Source: JBBQZO01 sp038207625
Lineage (GTDB): Bacteria > Pseudomonadota > Gammaproteobacteria > Burkholderiales > Burkholderiaceae_D
NCBI GenBank assembly: GCA_038207625.1
Contig: JBBQZO010000003.1
Coordinates: 248,001-312,000, forward strand
Reading direction: 5' to 3'
Length of the DNA: 64,000 bases
Shown here piece by piece: positions 9,283 to 18,000 of this stretch (within the stretch, counting starts at the first letter, position 1; each line of letters begins with the position of its first letter). The translations under genes were made by a program, and so were the position numbers. The notes under the pieces are model-generated. The model did not search any database, had not been told where the DNA came from, and worked only from the letters and a program-made list of their open reading frames with translations.

Positions 9283-9762
9283 TTATTCCTTGGACTTGAA
9301 GTCGTCGTGGCAGCTCTTGCAGGTCTTGTTGAGCTTGCCGTACTGGGTTTTCAGCGCGGCCACGTCGCCGCCGCCGGCCAGCGCCGCCAGCTCGTTGGCC
9401 TCCTTGGCGAAATTGGCACCCAGCTCACTGAAGTGTTTGCCGTCCTTGAACAGTTCCGGCTTGGCGGCGGTGTCGTGCCAGCCCTTGCCCTGCTCGGTGC
9501 CCGGCGCGAACAGGCCACCGAGGCCGGCGTTGGCGATGGCGGCGATGGCGTTGGCCGCCTTCTGCACCTCCTCCTTGCTGTACTGCCCGTCGAGTGAGGC
9601 CTTGATGCGGCTGGAGTTCCAGGCCACCACCTGGAAGGCCGACTGGCGCCACTTGATCAGCGCTTCCGGCTTGGGCGGCTGCTGGGCCAGCGCGTTCGCG
9701 CACGCGGCGGCCAGCGCCAGCGCCAGCGTTGGTATCAGTACGACTGTGAGACGTTTTTTCAT
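9283..9762 (-). CDS. Cytochrome c' (periplasmic four-helix monoheme cytochrome)
   Basis: The 159-residue product has a signal peptide (cleavage near NALAQ, residue 27) and the C-terminal heme motif CKSCH at 148-152, the layout of cytochrome c'. Such proteins bind NO/CO or transfer electrons in the periplasm. Start at ATG 9762 (MKKRLTVVLIP) with a GGAAAT-type site; the frame extends upstream without a signal peptide. It is 73 bp downstream of the dienelactone hydrolase gene and is one of three small c-type cytochromes in this operon. Confidence 0.9.
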   Translation of the reverse strand: MKKRLTVVLIPTLALALAAACANALAQQPPKPEALIKWRQSAFQVVAWNSSRIKASLDGQYSKEEVQKAANAIAAIANAGLGGLFAPGTEQGKGWHDTAAKPELFKDGKHFSELGANFAKEANELAALAGGGDVAALKTQYGKLNKTCKSCHDDFKSKE

Positions 9763-9835
9763 CGTGATTTCCTTGGTTGGGGGAGAAGGGAAACCGCCCG
9801 TGCGCCGCACGGGCGGGTGGAACTTTGCGGCGCAG

Positions 9836-10726
9836 CTAGGCGCGTAGCTGCGCATTGAAGAAGTCGACCGTGCGGCGCCACGCCAGCGTCGCCGCCGCGC
9901 GGTCGAAGCGCGGCGTGGTGTCGTTGTTGAAGCCGTGCTCGACGCCGGGATACACGAACGCCTGATAGCGCTTGCCGGCCGCCTTCAAGCCCGCATCAAA
10001 GGCCGGCCAGCCGGCCAGCAGGCGTTCGTCCTTGCCCGCATGGTGGATCAGCAATGGCGCGTTGATGCGCGCCAGCGCGGACGGCTCGGGTGCGGCTCCG
10101 TAGAACGGCACCGCCGCAGCCAAACCGGGCAATTCGGTGGCGAGCCAGTTGGCGATCCCGCCGCCGTAGCAAAAGCCGACCACGCCGACCTTGCCGTTAC
10201 CGCCCTTCAGCGTGGTCAGCACGCCGGCGGCGGCCACGAAATCGGCGCGTGCTTTTCCTTGGTCGAGCTTGGCGAACAGCGCGCGCGCCTTGTCCTCGTC
10301 GCCCGGATAGCCGCCCAGCGGGAACAGCGCATCCGGCGCGAAGGCGATGAAATTGTCCAGCGCCAGGCGGCGCGCGATGTCCTCGATGTGCGGATTGAGG
10401 CCGCGGTTCTCGTGCACCACCAGCACCGTCGGCAAGGGGCCGCTGGCCTTGGCCGGACGCACCAGGTAGCCGCGCAGCGTGCCGTTGCCGGACGGCGAAG
10501 GGTATTCGACGTAGCTGGCCTGGATGCGCGCGTCGTCATGCGCCACTTGCTGGGCCTGGGCGAAACGCGGACTGAGCGCGTCCAGCAGCACCTCGGCGGT
10601 GACGGCGCCGACGGCGAACTTGGCGGCCGACTGCAAAAAGCCGCGCCGGGTGATCTGGTCATGCACGTATTGGTCGAACAGTTTGAGAACTTCGGGGTCG
10701 AAATCGCTGGCGGTCTTGAGGTTCAT
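9836..10726 (-). CDS. Tat-exported dienelactone hydrolase family protein (YghX-like)
   Basis: Alpha/beta-hydrolase of 296 residues. The N-terminus carries a twin-arginine motif (ITRRGFLQS, Arg27-Arg28) about 28 residues in, followed by a hydrophobic stretch, as in YghX-type proteins. The catalytic triad is visible: Cys186 in GFCYGGG, Asp233 in GKDERLL and His264 in VEHGF. The family hydrolyses dienelactones and related cyclic esters; the natural substrate here is unknown. It sits 31 bp after the SMP-30 gene and 73 bp before a cytochrome c' gene, so co-transcription is very likely. Confidence 0.92.
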   Translation of the reverse strand: MNLKTASDFDPEVLKLFDQYVHDQITRRGFLQSAAKFAVGAVTAEVLLDALSPRFAQAQQVAHDDARIQASYVEYPSPSGNGTLRGYLVRPAKASGPLPTVLVVHENRGLNPHIEDIARRLALDNFIAFAPDALFPLGGYPGDEDKARALFAKLDQGKARADFVAAAGVLTTLKGGNGKVGVVGFCYGGGIANWLATELPGLAAAVPFYGAAPEPSALARINAPLLIHHAGKDERLLAGWPAFDAGLKAAGKRYQAFVYPGVEHGFNNDTTPRFDRAAATLAWRRTVDFFNAQLRA

Positions 10727-10757
10727 GGTGGCGTCTCCTGGTTGGCGTTGGTCGGAA

Positions 10758-11726
10758 TCACTTGGCGCGTTCGGTGTAGCCCGCGCTCAGCATGGCAATC
10801 TTATACGCGGCGCCGCGCCCGACCACATACAGCGACTTCTTGTCCGGACCGGCGAACGCGAGGTTCTGCGGTTTCTTCGGCAGCGCGATGGCGCCGAGCG
10901 GCTCGCCGGTGGCGCTGAACACTTCGATGCCGACGTTGGAGGCGACGTACAGGCGGCCCTGCGCATCGACGGCCAGGCCGTCGGCGCCGCTGGAAAAGCC
11001 GGCCTCGCCCTTGCTCCAGCCGGCCAGGCGGGCGAAATTGCGGCGCGCGCCGATGCTGCCGTCGGCGCCGATGTCGTAGGCCAGCACGTATTGGCCCAGC
11101 GTGTTGGCCACGTACAGCACCTTCTCGTCAGGACTCAACTGGATGCCGTTGGGCCGTTCGATGTCGCTGGCGATGCGCTGCAGCGCGCCGCCCGGCGCGA
11201 TGCGGTACACGGCCGGCGCGGCGGTCGCCGGCAGACCCGGTTTGGCGGGCGCGCCCGAGTCGGTGAAATAGACACGGCCCTGGCGGTCCAGCACCATGTC
11301 GTTGGGACGCCCGAAGCGCGCGCCCTGGTAGTTGTCGGCCAGGATGCGCACCCGGCCGGGCGGCGCAATGATGCCCACGCGCGGGTCGCTCACTTGCACC
11401 GCGTACAGGTCGCCGTTGGCGGCCAGGCCCAAACCGTTGGCGCCGTTGCTGTCGGCCAGATAGGGGGCGCTGGCGCCGCTCGCATCGATGCGGGTGATGC
11501 GGTTGGCTTGCGTCTCGGTAAAGATCAGGCTGCCGTCGGGCAGCGCCAGCGGGCCTTCGGTGCCGGTGTAGCCGTCGCGGATCAGCTCGATCGGGGTGGC
11601 GCCGGCCACCACGCCGGCGATGGCCGGTGTGCGCGCGGCGGCGCCGTCCTGGGCAGCGGCCGAAATGGCCAGGGCGCTGGCGGCGGCCAGCAGCAGTGCG
11701 CGCGCGGCGGACGATGGTAACTGCAT
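10758..11726 (-). CDS. Exported SMP-30/gluconolactonase-like beta-propeller protein
   Basis: The 322-residue product has a signal peptide (residues 1-25, AISAAAQ) and a six-bladed beta-propeller of the SMP-30/LRE type. Typical blade motifs are GPLALPDGSLIFTE, RPNDMVLDRQGRVYFTD, PNGIQLSPDEKVLYV and ADGLAVDAQGRLYV. Family members are calcium-dependent lactonases. The start is ATG 11726; a frame to 11759 would place residues before the signal peptide. Next to a dienelactone hydrolase, it suggests two periplasmic lactone/ester-cleaving activities in one operon. Confidence 0.9.
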   Translation of the reverse strand: MQLPSSAARALLLAAASALAISAAAQDGAAARTPAIAGVVAGATPIELIRDGYTGTEGPLALPDGSLIFTETQANRITRIDASGASAPYLADSNGANGLGLAANGDLYAVQVSDPRVGIIAPPGRVRILADNYQGARFGRPNDMVLDRQGRVYFTDSGAPAKPGLPATAAPAVYRIAPGGALQRIASDIERPNGIQLSPDEKVLYVANTLGQYVLAYDIGADGSIGARRNFARLAGWSKGEAGFSSGADGLAVDAQGRLYVASNVGIEVFSATGEPLGAIALPKKPQNLAFAGPDKKSLYVVGRGAAYKIAMLSAGYTERAK

Positions 11727-11762
11727 GGTGAACTCCTTGGGTTGGTCGTGAACGGGCATTAT

Positions 11763-12359
11763 TTACAGCTGCTTAGGTGCGGCGCGGCGCGCGGCCAACT
11801 GCTGCACCGCCTCGAGCGCCTTGTCGACATTCGCCGCCGGCGACAGGCCGCCGACGCTGGCGGCGATCTTGCCGTCCGGCGTGACGACGAAGGTGGTGCG
11901 CTCGGTGCTGGCATGGTCGATCTCGACGCCGCGCGTGTCCTTCTTGCCGGCCACGGCGTCGCGTAACTGCAGCGCGAACGACGTGGCGATCTTGCCGTCG
12001 ACGTCGGAGGCGACCGGGAACTTGCCGGCGCAGTAGTTCGGGTCGGCCGAGAAGTCGTTCAGCCGGGCGATGCTGTCAAGCGAGACGCCCACCACGGTGG
12101 CGCCGGCGGCGACGAACTTGGCGTGGTTGACGGCGAATGTGTGGGCCTGGATATTGCACCCGCCGGTGAATGCGGACGGATAAAAGTACACCACCACCGG
12201 CCCCTTCTTCAGCGCCTCCTTGAGCGAAAAGGCGCTGGCCTTGCCGTCCTGCGAAGCCTGGGCCTTGAAGTCGGGCGCGCTGTCGCCTTCCTTCAAGGCG
12301 GCGAATGCGGGCAGCGCCAGCGCGCCGGCCAGCAGGGTCAGTATCAAATGTCGTTTCAT
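11763..12359 (-). CDS. Exported peroxiredoxin (AhpC/TSA, Bcp-like)
   Basis: Thiol peroxidase of 198 residues with a clear signal peptide (residues 1-20), so it acts in the periplasm. The peroxidatic motif PSAFTGGC has Pro61, Thr65 and Cys68 in the conserved spacing, and a second cysteine in NYCAGKF could resolve the disulfide. Start at ATG 12359 (MKRHLILTLL) with GGAG a few bases upstream. It lies 42 bp after the diheme cytochrome and 36 bp before the SMP-30 gene. It is the second peroxiredoxin in this sulfur-linked part of the window; the other, at 1.6-2.2 kb, is cytoplasmic. Confidence 0.9.
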   Translation of the reverse strand: MKRHLILTLLAGALALPAFAALKEGDSAPDFKAQASQDGKASAFSLKEALKKGPVVVYFYPSAFTGGCNIQAHTFAVNHAKFVAAGATVVGVSLDSIARLNDFSADPNYCAGKFPVASDVDGKIATSFALQLRDAVAGKKDTRGVEIDHASTERTTFVVTPDGKIAASVGGLSPAANVDKALEAVQQLAARRAAPKQL

Positions 12360-12401
12360 GTGAGGCTCCAAAATAGGTATGTGAAAAAAATATCGCCCCG
12401 G

Positions 12402-13079
12402 CTAGCGCGTCGACAGATAGTTCGCCAGCGCGACGATATCGGCATCGCTGAGCGCCTTGGCGGCCTGGTTCATCACGCCGCCGGGACTGTTGTGGCGCGC
12501 GCCGCTGCGCCAGTCGCGCAATTGTTTGTCCAGATAGCGCCGGGCCTGCCCTTTCAACACCGGATCGCCGGCGTTGCGCACCACCAAGCCCTTGCCCGGC
12601 GCGCCGTGGCAGGCCGCGCAGGCCGGTATCTGGCGCGCCGCATCGCCGTTCATGTACAGCGCGCCGCCCAGCACATCGGCCGCGCCGGGCTGGCCTTGCA
12701 TCGTCGCCTGCGCCGAAAAATAGGCAGCGATATCGGCCAAGTCCGCGTCGTCGATACTGTTTGCCATCATCGCCATGACATCGTCCTTGCGCGCGCCGGA
12801 GCGGAAATCGCGTATCTGCTTTTCGATATAGCCGACCGACTGGCCGGCCAGCCGGGCGAACTTGTCCTCGCCCGGGCCCGGGTGTTCCGGTCCCTGCCCC
12901 GTGCTGCCATGGCACTCCTGGCAGCGTTCGTTGTCCGACTTGAGCTTGCCATCCTGTACCGCCCGGGCGTCCGGCGCCGCAGCGACGGCCGGCGCGCCCG
13001 CGCATAGCAGCAGGCACATGGCGGCCCGCGCAGCACAGGCGGCGCGCGCGGCGCCGAGGTCCATCCTGAACGCGCGCAT
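12402..13079 (-). CDS. Diheme c-type cytochrome (cytochrome c4-like)
   Basis: Periplasmic electron carrier of 225 residues with a signal peptide (about 1-35) and two cytochrome c domains. The heme motifs are CQECH (53-57) and CAACH (154-158). Each is followed by a FRSGARxxx segment and a methionine-containing loop (MAMMAN and GVMNQAAK) that would provide the axial Met, as in cytochrome c4. Its start is 3 bp after the stop of the upstream monoheme cytochrome, so the two are coupled. It probably passes electrons between the other cytochromes of this operon and the respiratory chain. Confidence 0.93.
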   Translation of the reverse strand: MRAFRMDLGAARAACAARAAMCLLLCAGAPAVAAAPDARAVQDGKLKSDNERCQECHGSTGQGPEHPGPGEDKFARLAGQSVGYIEKQIRDFRSGARKDDVMAMMANSIDDADLADIAAYFSAQATMQGQPGAADVLGGALYMNGDAARQIPACAACHGAPGKGLVVRNAGDPVLKGQARRYLDKQLRDWRSGARHNSPGGVMNQAAKALSDADIVALANYLSTR

Positions 13080-13082
13080 CGC

Positions 13083-13457
13083 CTATTCCTTCTTGTAAAA
13101 GGTGTGGCAAGTGCGGCAGGTGCGCGACAGCGCGGTGGCCGCGTCGCTGGCGGCGTCGAACTTGTTGTCGGCGATCGACTGCGCGATCGACACGCTCAGC
13201 GCGCCGCTCTTGTGGGCCAGTTCAACAGCGTTGTCGGCCCCGCCCTTGCGCACGAAATACGCTTCGACTTTGGCGAACATGGCCTGCAATTCGCGCGCGT
13301 CGGCGCCGGCCCGTTTCGCGTCGTGCAGCGAAATGTTCGAGGACATGCTCTTGTTGCTGTCCTCGATGGCCTGCATCAGGTCGACGTCCAGATCGAGGTC
13401 GGCGGCGGTGGCTGTCAGCACCACGAAGGTGGCTAAAAATATCAGTGCTTTGTGCAT
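13083..13457 (-). CDS. Small cytochrome c'-like monoheme protein
   Basis: The 124-residue product has a signal peptide (1-18) and a single C-terminal heme motif CRTCH at 114-118, followed only by TFYKKE. This is the architecture of cytochrome c' and cytochrome b562-like four-helix bundles. It is shorter than the 9.3-kb cytochrome c' and only distantly similar. The gene is 3 bp upstream of the diheme cytochrome gene and 69 bp downstream of the CHRD gene. Confidence 0.88.
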   Translation of the reverse strand: MHKALIFLATFVVLTATAADLDLDVDLMQAIEDSNKSMSSNISLHDAKRAGADARELQAMFAKVEAYFVRKGGADNAVELAHKSGALSVSIAQSIADNKFDAASDAATALSRTCRTCHTFYKKE

Positions 13458-13526
13458 GGGTAATTGCTTCTATGACGATGCGGCAAGCGCGCCCGGCCAG
13501 CGGCGCGCGCATTCCGCCGGGCGCGA

Positions 13527-13961
13527 TTACGGTCGGATCTGACCGCGGATCTCGCCCCGTTTGTTATCGGCGCTGTGAACATTGATGTACAGATTTCCCG
13601 CCAGGTAGCTGCCGTACTGCTCGTCGGTCAGCACGGTGCCCGGTGGCACCACCCAGCTGTCGTCGCCGTTGCGGGTCAGGCTCACCACCGGCGGCCCGCT
13701 TTGGCCGGCCGGCCCCAGGTGAATGTGGGCCACGGTCGACACCACACCGTGCGTGGTGATGGTGCCGCTGATGCTGTGGTCGCCGCCGACCGTCAGCGTG
13801 GCGTCGCCGCTGGCCGCGCTTTGCACCGGTGGCGTCTCCTGGGCGCCGGACAGGCTGACCGTGCTGACGCCCGCCAGTGCCGATCCGGCCGCGAACATGC
13901 AGGCCAGCAGCGCGCCGGCCGAGGCGAGGCGCGCGCGCGCCATGGTGATTGGACGTGTCAT
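13527..13961 (-). CDS. CHRD-domain secreted protein
   Basis: The 144-residue product has a signal peptide (about 1-31) followed by one CHRD domain. Landmarks are LSGAQETPPV, GTITTHGV, VAHIHLGPAG and the C-terminal NVHSADNKRGEIRGQI. CHRD domains are immunoglobulin-like modules found in chordin and in many bacterial exported proteins; their biochemical role in bacteria is unclear. It lies 60 bp after the DUF1501 gene. CHRD, DUF1501 and PSD1 proteins are typical of Planctomycetes-type genomes, and their clustering here is notable. Confidence 0.9.
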   Translation of the reverse strand: MTRPITMARARLASAGALLACMFAAGSALAGVSTVSLSGAQETPPVQSAASGDATLTVGGDHSISGTITTHGVVSTVAHIHLGPAGQSGPPVVSLTRNGDDSWVVPPGTVLTDEQYGSYLAGNLYINVHSADNKRGEIRGQIRP

Positions 13962-14021
13962 GCTATTTCTCCTTGACTGTGAATCGCTGTGGAAGGCGGC
14001 GCGGCGCGCCGCCCATCCGGT

Positions 14022-15476
14022 TTATGCCAACAGGTCGGTGATGACTTTGCCGTACACCACGGTCGGGCGCTCGGACCGGCCGTTGTTCAAGAAGGTCGTC
14101 TTCAGATGGTCCAGACCCATCAACTGCAGCACCGTCGCATGCAGGTCGTAGGTGTCGACCGCCTTGTCCTTGTCGGCCACCTGCAGGCCGATCTCGTCGG
14201 TGCCGCCGTAGGTGGTGCCGGCCTTGATGCCGGCGCCGGCCATCCACTGGGTGTAACCCCACGGGTTGTGATCGCGCCCGTTGCCGCTTTGGCCGTAGGA
14301 GGTGCGCCCGAACTCGGAGGTCCACACCACCAGCGTCGATTCGAGCAGGCCGCGCTCCTTCAGGTCGGCCAGCAGGCCGGCGATCGGCTTGTCGATCATG
14401 CGCGCGTTGACGCTGTGGTTTTTCTCCAGGTCGCTGTGCGCATCCCAGCTGGTGATCTCGGTCTGCCCTTCCGGCGCGCCGGACACCACCTGGATGAAGC
14501 GCACGCCGCGCTCGACCAGCCGGCGCGCGCGCAGCAGCGTGGTGCCGTAACTGGCGCTGGTTTCGTCATTCAGGCCATACTGTTCCTTGGTCGCGTCGGT
14601 TTCCTTGGACAGGTCGACCGCTTCCGGCGCGGCCACCTGCATGCGGTCGGCCAGCTCGTAGGAACGGATGCGCGCCTTCAGTTCGGTGTCGGCCGAGTAG
14701 CGCTCGCCGCCGGCGCTGTTGAGGCGCTTGAGCAGGTCCAGCGAACTGCGCTGCTGCTCGGCCGAGCGCAGCTCCGGGCGGTCCAGATACAGGATCGGCG
14801 ACGGGCCCGGGCGGAACGCGGTGCCCTGGTACACCGCCGGCAGGAAGCCCGAGTTCCAGTTCACCGAGCCGGCCTGCGGTTCGGTTTTGCCGTTGTACAG
14901 CACCACGTAGGACGGCAGGTCCGGGTTGGCCGAACCGAGCGCGTAGCTGATCCACGCGCCCAGCGACGGCCGGCCCGGGCTGAGGTCGCCCGTGTTGAGC
15001 TTGAGGATGGAAATATCATGGGTCGCGCCCACCGTCACGCTCGACTTGATGAACGCGATCTTGTCACCATGCTTGGCGATGTTGGGCACCAGGTCGGAAA
15101 ACCACGCGCCGCTTTCGCCGCTCTGCTTCCAGGTGCGGTTCGAGGCGAACAGCTTGCCGACCCCGCCCTGGGTGCTGGTCTTGATCCCCTTCAGGAACGA
15201 CGCCGGCACGTCCTGCCCGGCCAGCTTGATCAGGTCCGGCTTGTAGTCGTACAGGTCAAGCGTGCTGGGCGCGCCGTTCATGTGCAGCCAGATGACGGAC
15301 TTGACCTTGGCCGGGAACTGCGGGTTCTTCGGCGCCAGCGGGTCGGCCAGATCGGCCGCGCTGGCGCCAGACAGGAAGCCGCCGCCCGGCAGCATGCCCG
15401 ACAGCGCGGCCAGTCCCAGCCCCTGGCCGGATCTGACCAGAAAGTTGCGGCGTGTGTGGTGGTGATGGTCACTCAT
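14022..15476 (-). CDS. Tat-exported DUF1501 protein (alkaline-phosphatase/sulfatase-superfamily fold)
   Basis: The 484-residue product begins with a twin-arginine signal (HTRRNFLVRSG, then a hydrophobic stretch to about residue 40). It matches DUF1501 throughout: VIWLHMNGAPSTLDLYDYKP, THDISILKLN, RPSLGAWISYALG, WDAHSDLEKNH, VVWTSEFGRT and NGRDHNPWGYTQWMAG. As I recall, DUF1501 belongs to the alkaline phosphatase/sulfatase clan, and the Asp/His-rich segments fit a metal site. No member has a settled function. The gene is 35 bp downstream of the PSD1 gene, the partner with which DUF1501 is almost always paired in Planctomycetes. Confidence 0.93.
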   Translation of the reverse strand: MSDHHHHTRRNFLVRSGQGLGLAALSGMLPGGGFLSGASAADLADPLAPKNPQFPAKVKSVIWLHMNGAPSTLDLYDYKPDLIKLAGQDVPASFLKGIKTSTQGGVGKLFASNRTWKQSGESGAWFSDLVPNIAKHGDKIAFIKSSVTVGATHDISILKLNTGDLSPGRPSLGAWISYALGSANPDLPSYVVLYNGKTEPQAGSVNWNSGFLPAVYQGTAFRPGPSPILYLDRPELRSAEQQRSSLDLLKRLNSAGGERYSADTELKARIRSYELADRMQVAAPEAVDLSKETDATKEQYGLNDETSASYGTTLLRARRLVERGVRFIQVVSGAPEGQTEITSWDAHSDLEKNHSVNARMIDKPIAGLLADLKERGLLESTLVVWTSEFGRTSYGQSGNGRDHNPWGYTQWMAGAGIKAGTTYGGTDEIGLQVADKDKAVDTYDLHATVLQLMGLDHLKTTFLNNGRSERPTVVYGKVITDLLA

Positions 15477-15511
15477 GATAAATTTTCCTTGTATGGTTTG
15501 CGATGGATGAT

Positions 15512-17836
15512 TTAGAAGCGGTAGGCAAAATCGTTCGAGTTCGCCACCGTGTGGACCAGGTCGACGAAAGCGGCCGCCCGCACCGGGTTGATCTGCTGGC
15601 CCGGCTTCAGGCCGGTCGGCACCGCCACCTCAAACTTGCCGGTGGTGACCTTCTGCCCGATCAGGCGTTCCTGCACATCGAGGAACTGGGTCAGCGCCAG
15701 TTTTTCGCTCTTGCTCGGTGCACGCGAGAACAGCACTTCATACAGACGATTCAGCTGCGCCGATTCATCCTTGCCGGCGTCGTGGATCACCTTGCCCGCC
15801 AGGGCTTGCGACCAGCCGAACACGACGTCGCTGTTGAACAGCGTCAGCGCCTGCAAAGGGGTGGTGGTCACGTCGCGCTTGTGATGCGGGTGCGACGGAT
15901 CGGCCAGGTCGAAACTTTGCAGCAGCGGGTAAGGCACGCTGCGGCGCACGAACACGTACACGCTGCGGCGGTTCTGTTCATGCGGGTCCTTCGAGGCGTC
16001 CCACAGATTGCCGGCGTTGAAGTTGGCCGGCACTTGCGGGAACACGGCCGGCCCGCCCACTTTGTCTTCCAGCTGTCCGGAGGCCACCAGCAGCGAGTCG
16101 CGGATCTCCTCGGCTTCCAGGCGTTTGCGCGGATAGACGGCCAGCAGCTTGTTGTCCGGATCGGCCTTGAGCACGTCGTCACGCTGTGCCGACGACTGGC
16201 GATACACGCTCGAGAGCAGAATCTGGCGCTGCAGCTTCTTGACGCTCCAGCCTTCTTTGACGAAGTTGGCAGCCAGGTAGTCGAGCAGTTCCGGGTTGGT
16301 CGGCTTCTGACCGGCGCGGCCGAAGTCAGCCACGCTGGCCACGATACCGCTGGAGAAATACTGGCTCCACACCCGGTTTGCATACACCCGCGCCGTCAGC
16401 GGATTGTCGGGGCTGGCGAGCCAGTTGGCCAAGGCGCTGCGGCGGCCCGACGAGGTGGCCGTCGGCGTGATCGGCAGCTTCACCTGACCGGCCCACAAGG
16501 TCGGCAGACCCGGTTGAACTTCCTCGAGCGGACGCTCATGCACACCGCCGAAACGCACGAAGGTGCCCGGCGCGTCTGGGTGTCCAAGCTCGGTCGCCGT
16601 GGTCAAGGTGGTGCTGCCGCTGGTCGGTTTCTGCTTGTCGAATTTTTTCAGCTCGGCCGTCAGCTTCTGGTACTGCTTCCACTTGTCGACGTTGTTGGCG
16701 TCGAAGTCGGCGCTGTCCTTGTCTTCGGCCGACAGCTTCAGGTAGGCCGCCACGTCGGCGTCGGTCGACACCGATTTGAGGCGGAAATTGACCCAGCGGT
16801 CCAGCGCGTTCCAGTCCTTTTCAGGCTTGAAGATCGCTTCGCGGCTGTCGGTCAGATAGCGCTCCTTGTGGTACTTGACGCCCTTCTCGCGCACCGTGTC
16901 GAGGATGGCTTTTTGCGCCGTGCGGATGTCTTTGGTGGCGTCGCGATAAGCCGCCTGCGCCTTGTCGTAGGCCAGCTCCTGCGGACCCTTGGCGGCGGGC
17001 GCTTTTTCGTCGAAGCTGGTATTGGCGAAGAAGGCCTGCAGCTGGAAGTATTCCTTCTGGCTGACCTTGTCGGCCTTGTGGTTGTGGCAGCGCGCGCAAC
17101 CGATGGTGGCCGCCAAGAACGTCTCGCCGACCAGGTCGGTCATGTCGGTGGCGATCTGGTATTTGCGCTGCACCAGGTCGCGCGAATTGCTGTTGTCCGG
17201 GTAGCCGGCCAGGAAGCCGGTGGCCACTTTGGCCTCCTGGCTGTCCGGCCACAGCTCGTCGCCGGCCAGCTGTTCCTTGATGAAGCGGTCGAACGGTTTG
17301 TCCTGGTTGAAGGCGTTGATCACATAATCGCGGTAGCGCCAGTTGTTGGGACGGGTCTGGTCGCCCTGGAAGCCGGCGCTGTCGGCATAGCGCGCCAGGT
17401 CCAGCCAGCGGCGCGCCTGACGTTCGCCGTAGTGGGGCGAGGCGAGCAGGCGGTCGACCAGTTTTTCGTAGGCTTGTGGCGAGCGGTCATCGACGAAGGC
17501 CTTGACCTCCTCCGGCGTCGGGATCACGCCCCAGGCGTCCAGCGTGGCGCGGCGGATGTAGGTGGCGCGGTCGGCCTCGGGCGACGGTTTCAGTCCCTTC
17601 TGTTCCAGCTTGGCCAGGATGAAGGAATCGATCGGCGTACGCACCCAGGCACGCTGCTTGACGGTTGGCTCCTGCGGCGCCGTCACGGGGGAATACGCCC
17701 AGCCGCGCGCCGCCGCCGATGCCACCGGCTTGGCCTCGTGCTGCTGCGCCGCGGCGCCCGCCGTGTCATCGGCGGCGGCGGTGAGCGTGGCGGAAAACGC
17801 CAACAGGATGGCAATAGACAAGGTCCGCTTGTTCAT
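15512..17836 (-). CDS. PSCyt2/PSD1 (DUF1549-DUF1553) cytochrome-containing exported protein
   Basis: The 774-residue product has a signal peptide (residues 1-21). A DUF1549/PSCyt2 domain (about 65-270) carries a heme motif CARCH at 247-251 in the context GCARCHNHKAD. A charged middle region (270-450) is followed by a DUF1553/PSD1 domain (about 480-750; RSALANWLASPDNPLTARVY, NRVWSQYF, RRSVYVFVRRSVPYPLLQ). Start at ATG 17836, with AAGGAG 8 nt upstream; an upstream open frame to 18073 runs through the promoter and is not coding. It is the first gene of the long operon and has a sigma-54 promoter at 17963-17948. The family is abundant in Planctomycetes and Verrucomicrobia; its function is unknown, with electron transfer to a paired DUF1501 enzyme a reasonable guess. 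Confidence 0.93.
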   Translation of the reverse strand: MNKRTLSIAILLAFSATLTAAADDTAGAAAQQHEAKPVASAAARGWAYSPVTAPQEPTVKQRAWVRTPIDSFILAKLEQKGLKPSPEADRATYIRRATLDAWGVIPTPEEVKAFVDDRSPQAYEKLVDRLLASPHYGERQARRWLDLARYADSAGFQGDQTRPNNWRYRDYVINAFNQDKPFDRFIKEQLAGDELWPDSQEAKVATGFLAGYPDNSNSRDLVQRKYQIATDMTDLVGETFLAATIGCARCHNHKADKVSQKEYFQLQAFFANTSFDEKAPAAKGPQELAYDKAQAAYRDATKDIRTAQKAILDTVREKGVKYHKERYLTDSREAIFKPEKDWNALDRWVNFRLKSVSTDADVAAYLKLSAEDKDSADFDANNVDKWKQYQKLTAELKKFDKQKPTSGSTTLTTATELGHPDAPGTFVRFGGVHERPLEEVQPGLPTLWAGQVKLPITPTATSSGRRSALANWLASPDNPLTARVYANRVWSQYFSSGIVASVADFGRAGQKPTNPELLDYLAANFVKEGWSVKKLQRQILLSSVYRQSSAQRDDVLKADPDNKLLAVYPRKRLEAEEIRDSLLVASGQLEDKVGGPAVFPQVPANFNAGNLWDASKDPHEQNRRSVYVFVRRSVPYPLLQSFDLADPSHPHHKRDVTTTPLQALTLFNSDVVFGWSQALAGKVIHDAGKDESAQLNRLYEVLFSRAPSKSEKLALTQFLDVQERLIGQKVTTGKFEVAVPTGLKPGQQINPVRAAAFVDLVHTVANSNDFAYRF

Positions 17837-17930
17837 CAATTTGCTCCTTGAAGATGGATGGTCTGCTTCACTGACTGACTCCTTAATGAAAAACTGCGTT
17901 TGCCCCGGGATGAGCACACCGGGAACCAGA

Positions 17931-17947
17931 ATGACTAAACTAGTCAT
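17931..17947. repeat. Inverted repeat over the predicted PSD1-operon start site
   Basis: Perfect 7-bp arms ATGACTA / TAGTCAT with a 3-bp spacer, directly adjacent to the -12 element. The predicted start (about 17937) falls inside it, a good place for a repressor site. Confidence 0.6.
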
Positions 17948-17963
17948 AGCAACTAACGGGCCA
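17948..17963 (-). promoter_or_regulatory. Sigma-54 promoter of the PSD1-DUF1501-cytochrome operon
   Basis: On the minus strand CTGGCCCG-TTAG-TTGCT has GG and GC 10 bp apart and one mismatch to the consensus. Predicted start is near 17937, giving a 101-nt leader. Enhancer-like palindromes lie at 18081-18098 and 18059-18076. Confidence 0.75.
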
Positions 17964-18000
17964 GCTGCTGACAAGCTCGCAGGCAAGCTACAAGCCATTG

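Noticed and set aside
15503..17851. Very long plus-strand open frame opposite the PSD1 gene
   Set aside because: Antisense to a clear family member; arginine-, glutamine- and leucine-rich translation typical of a shadow of GC-rich coding DNA.
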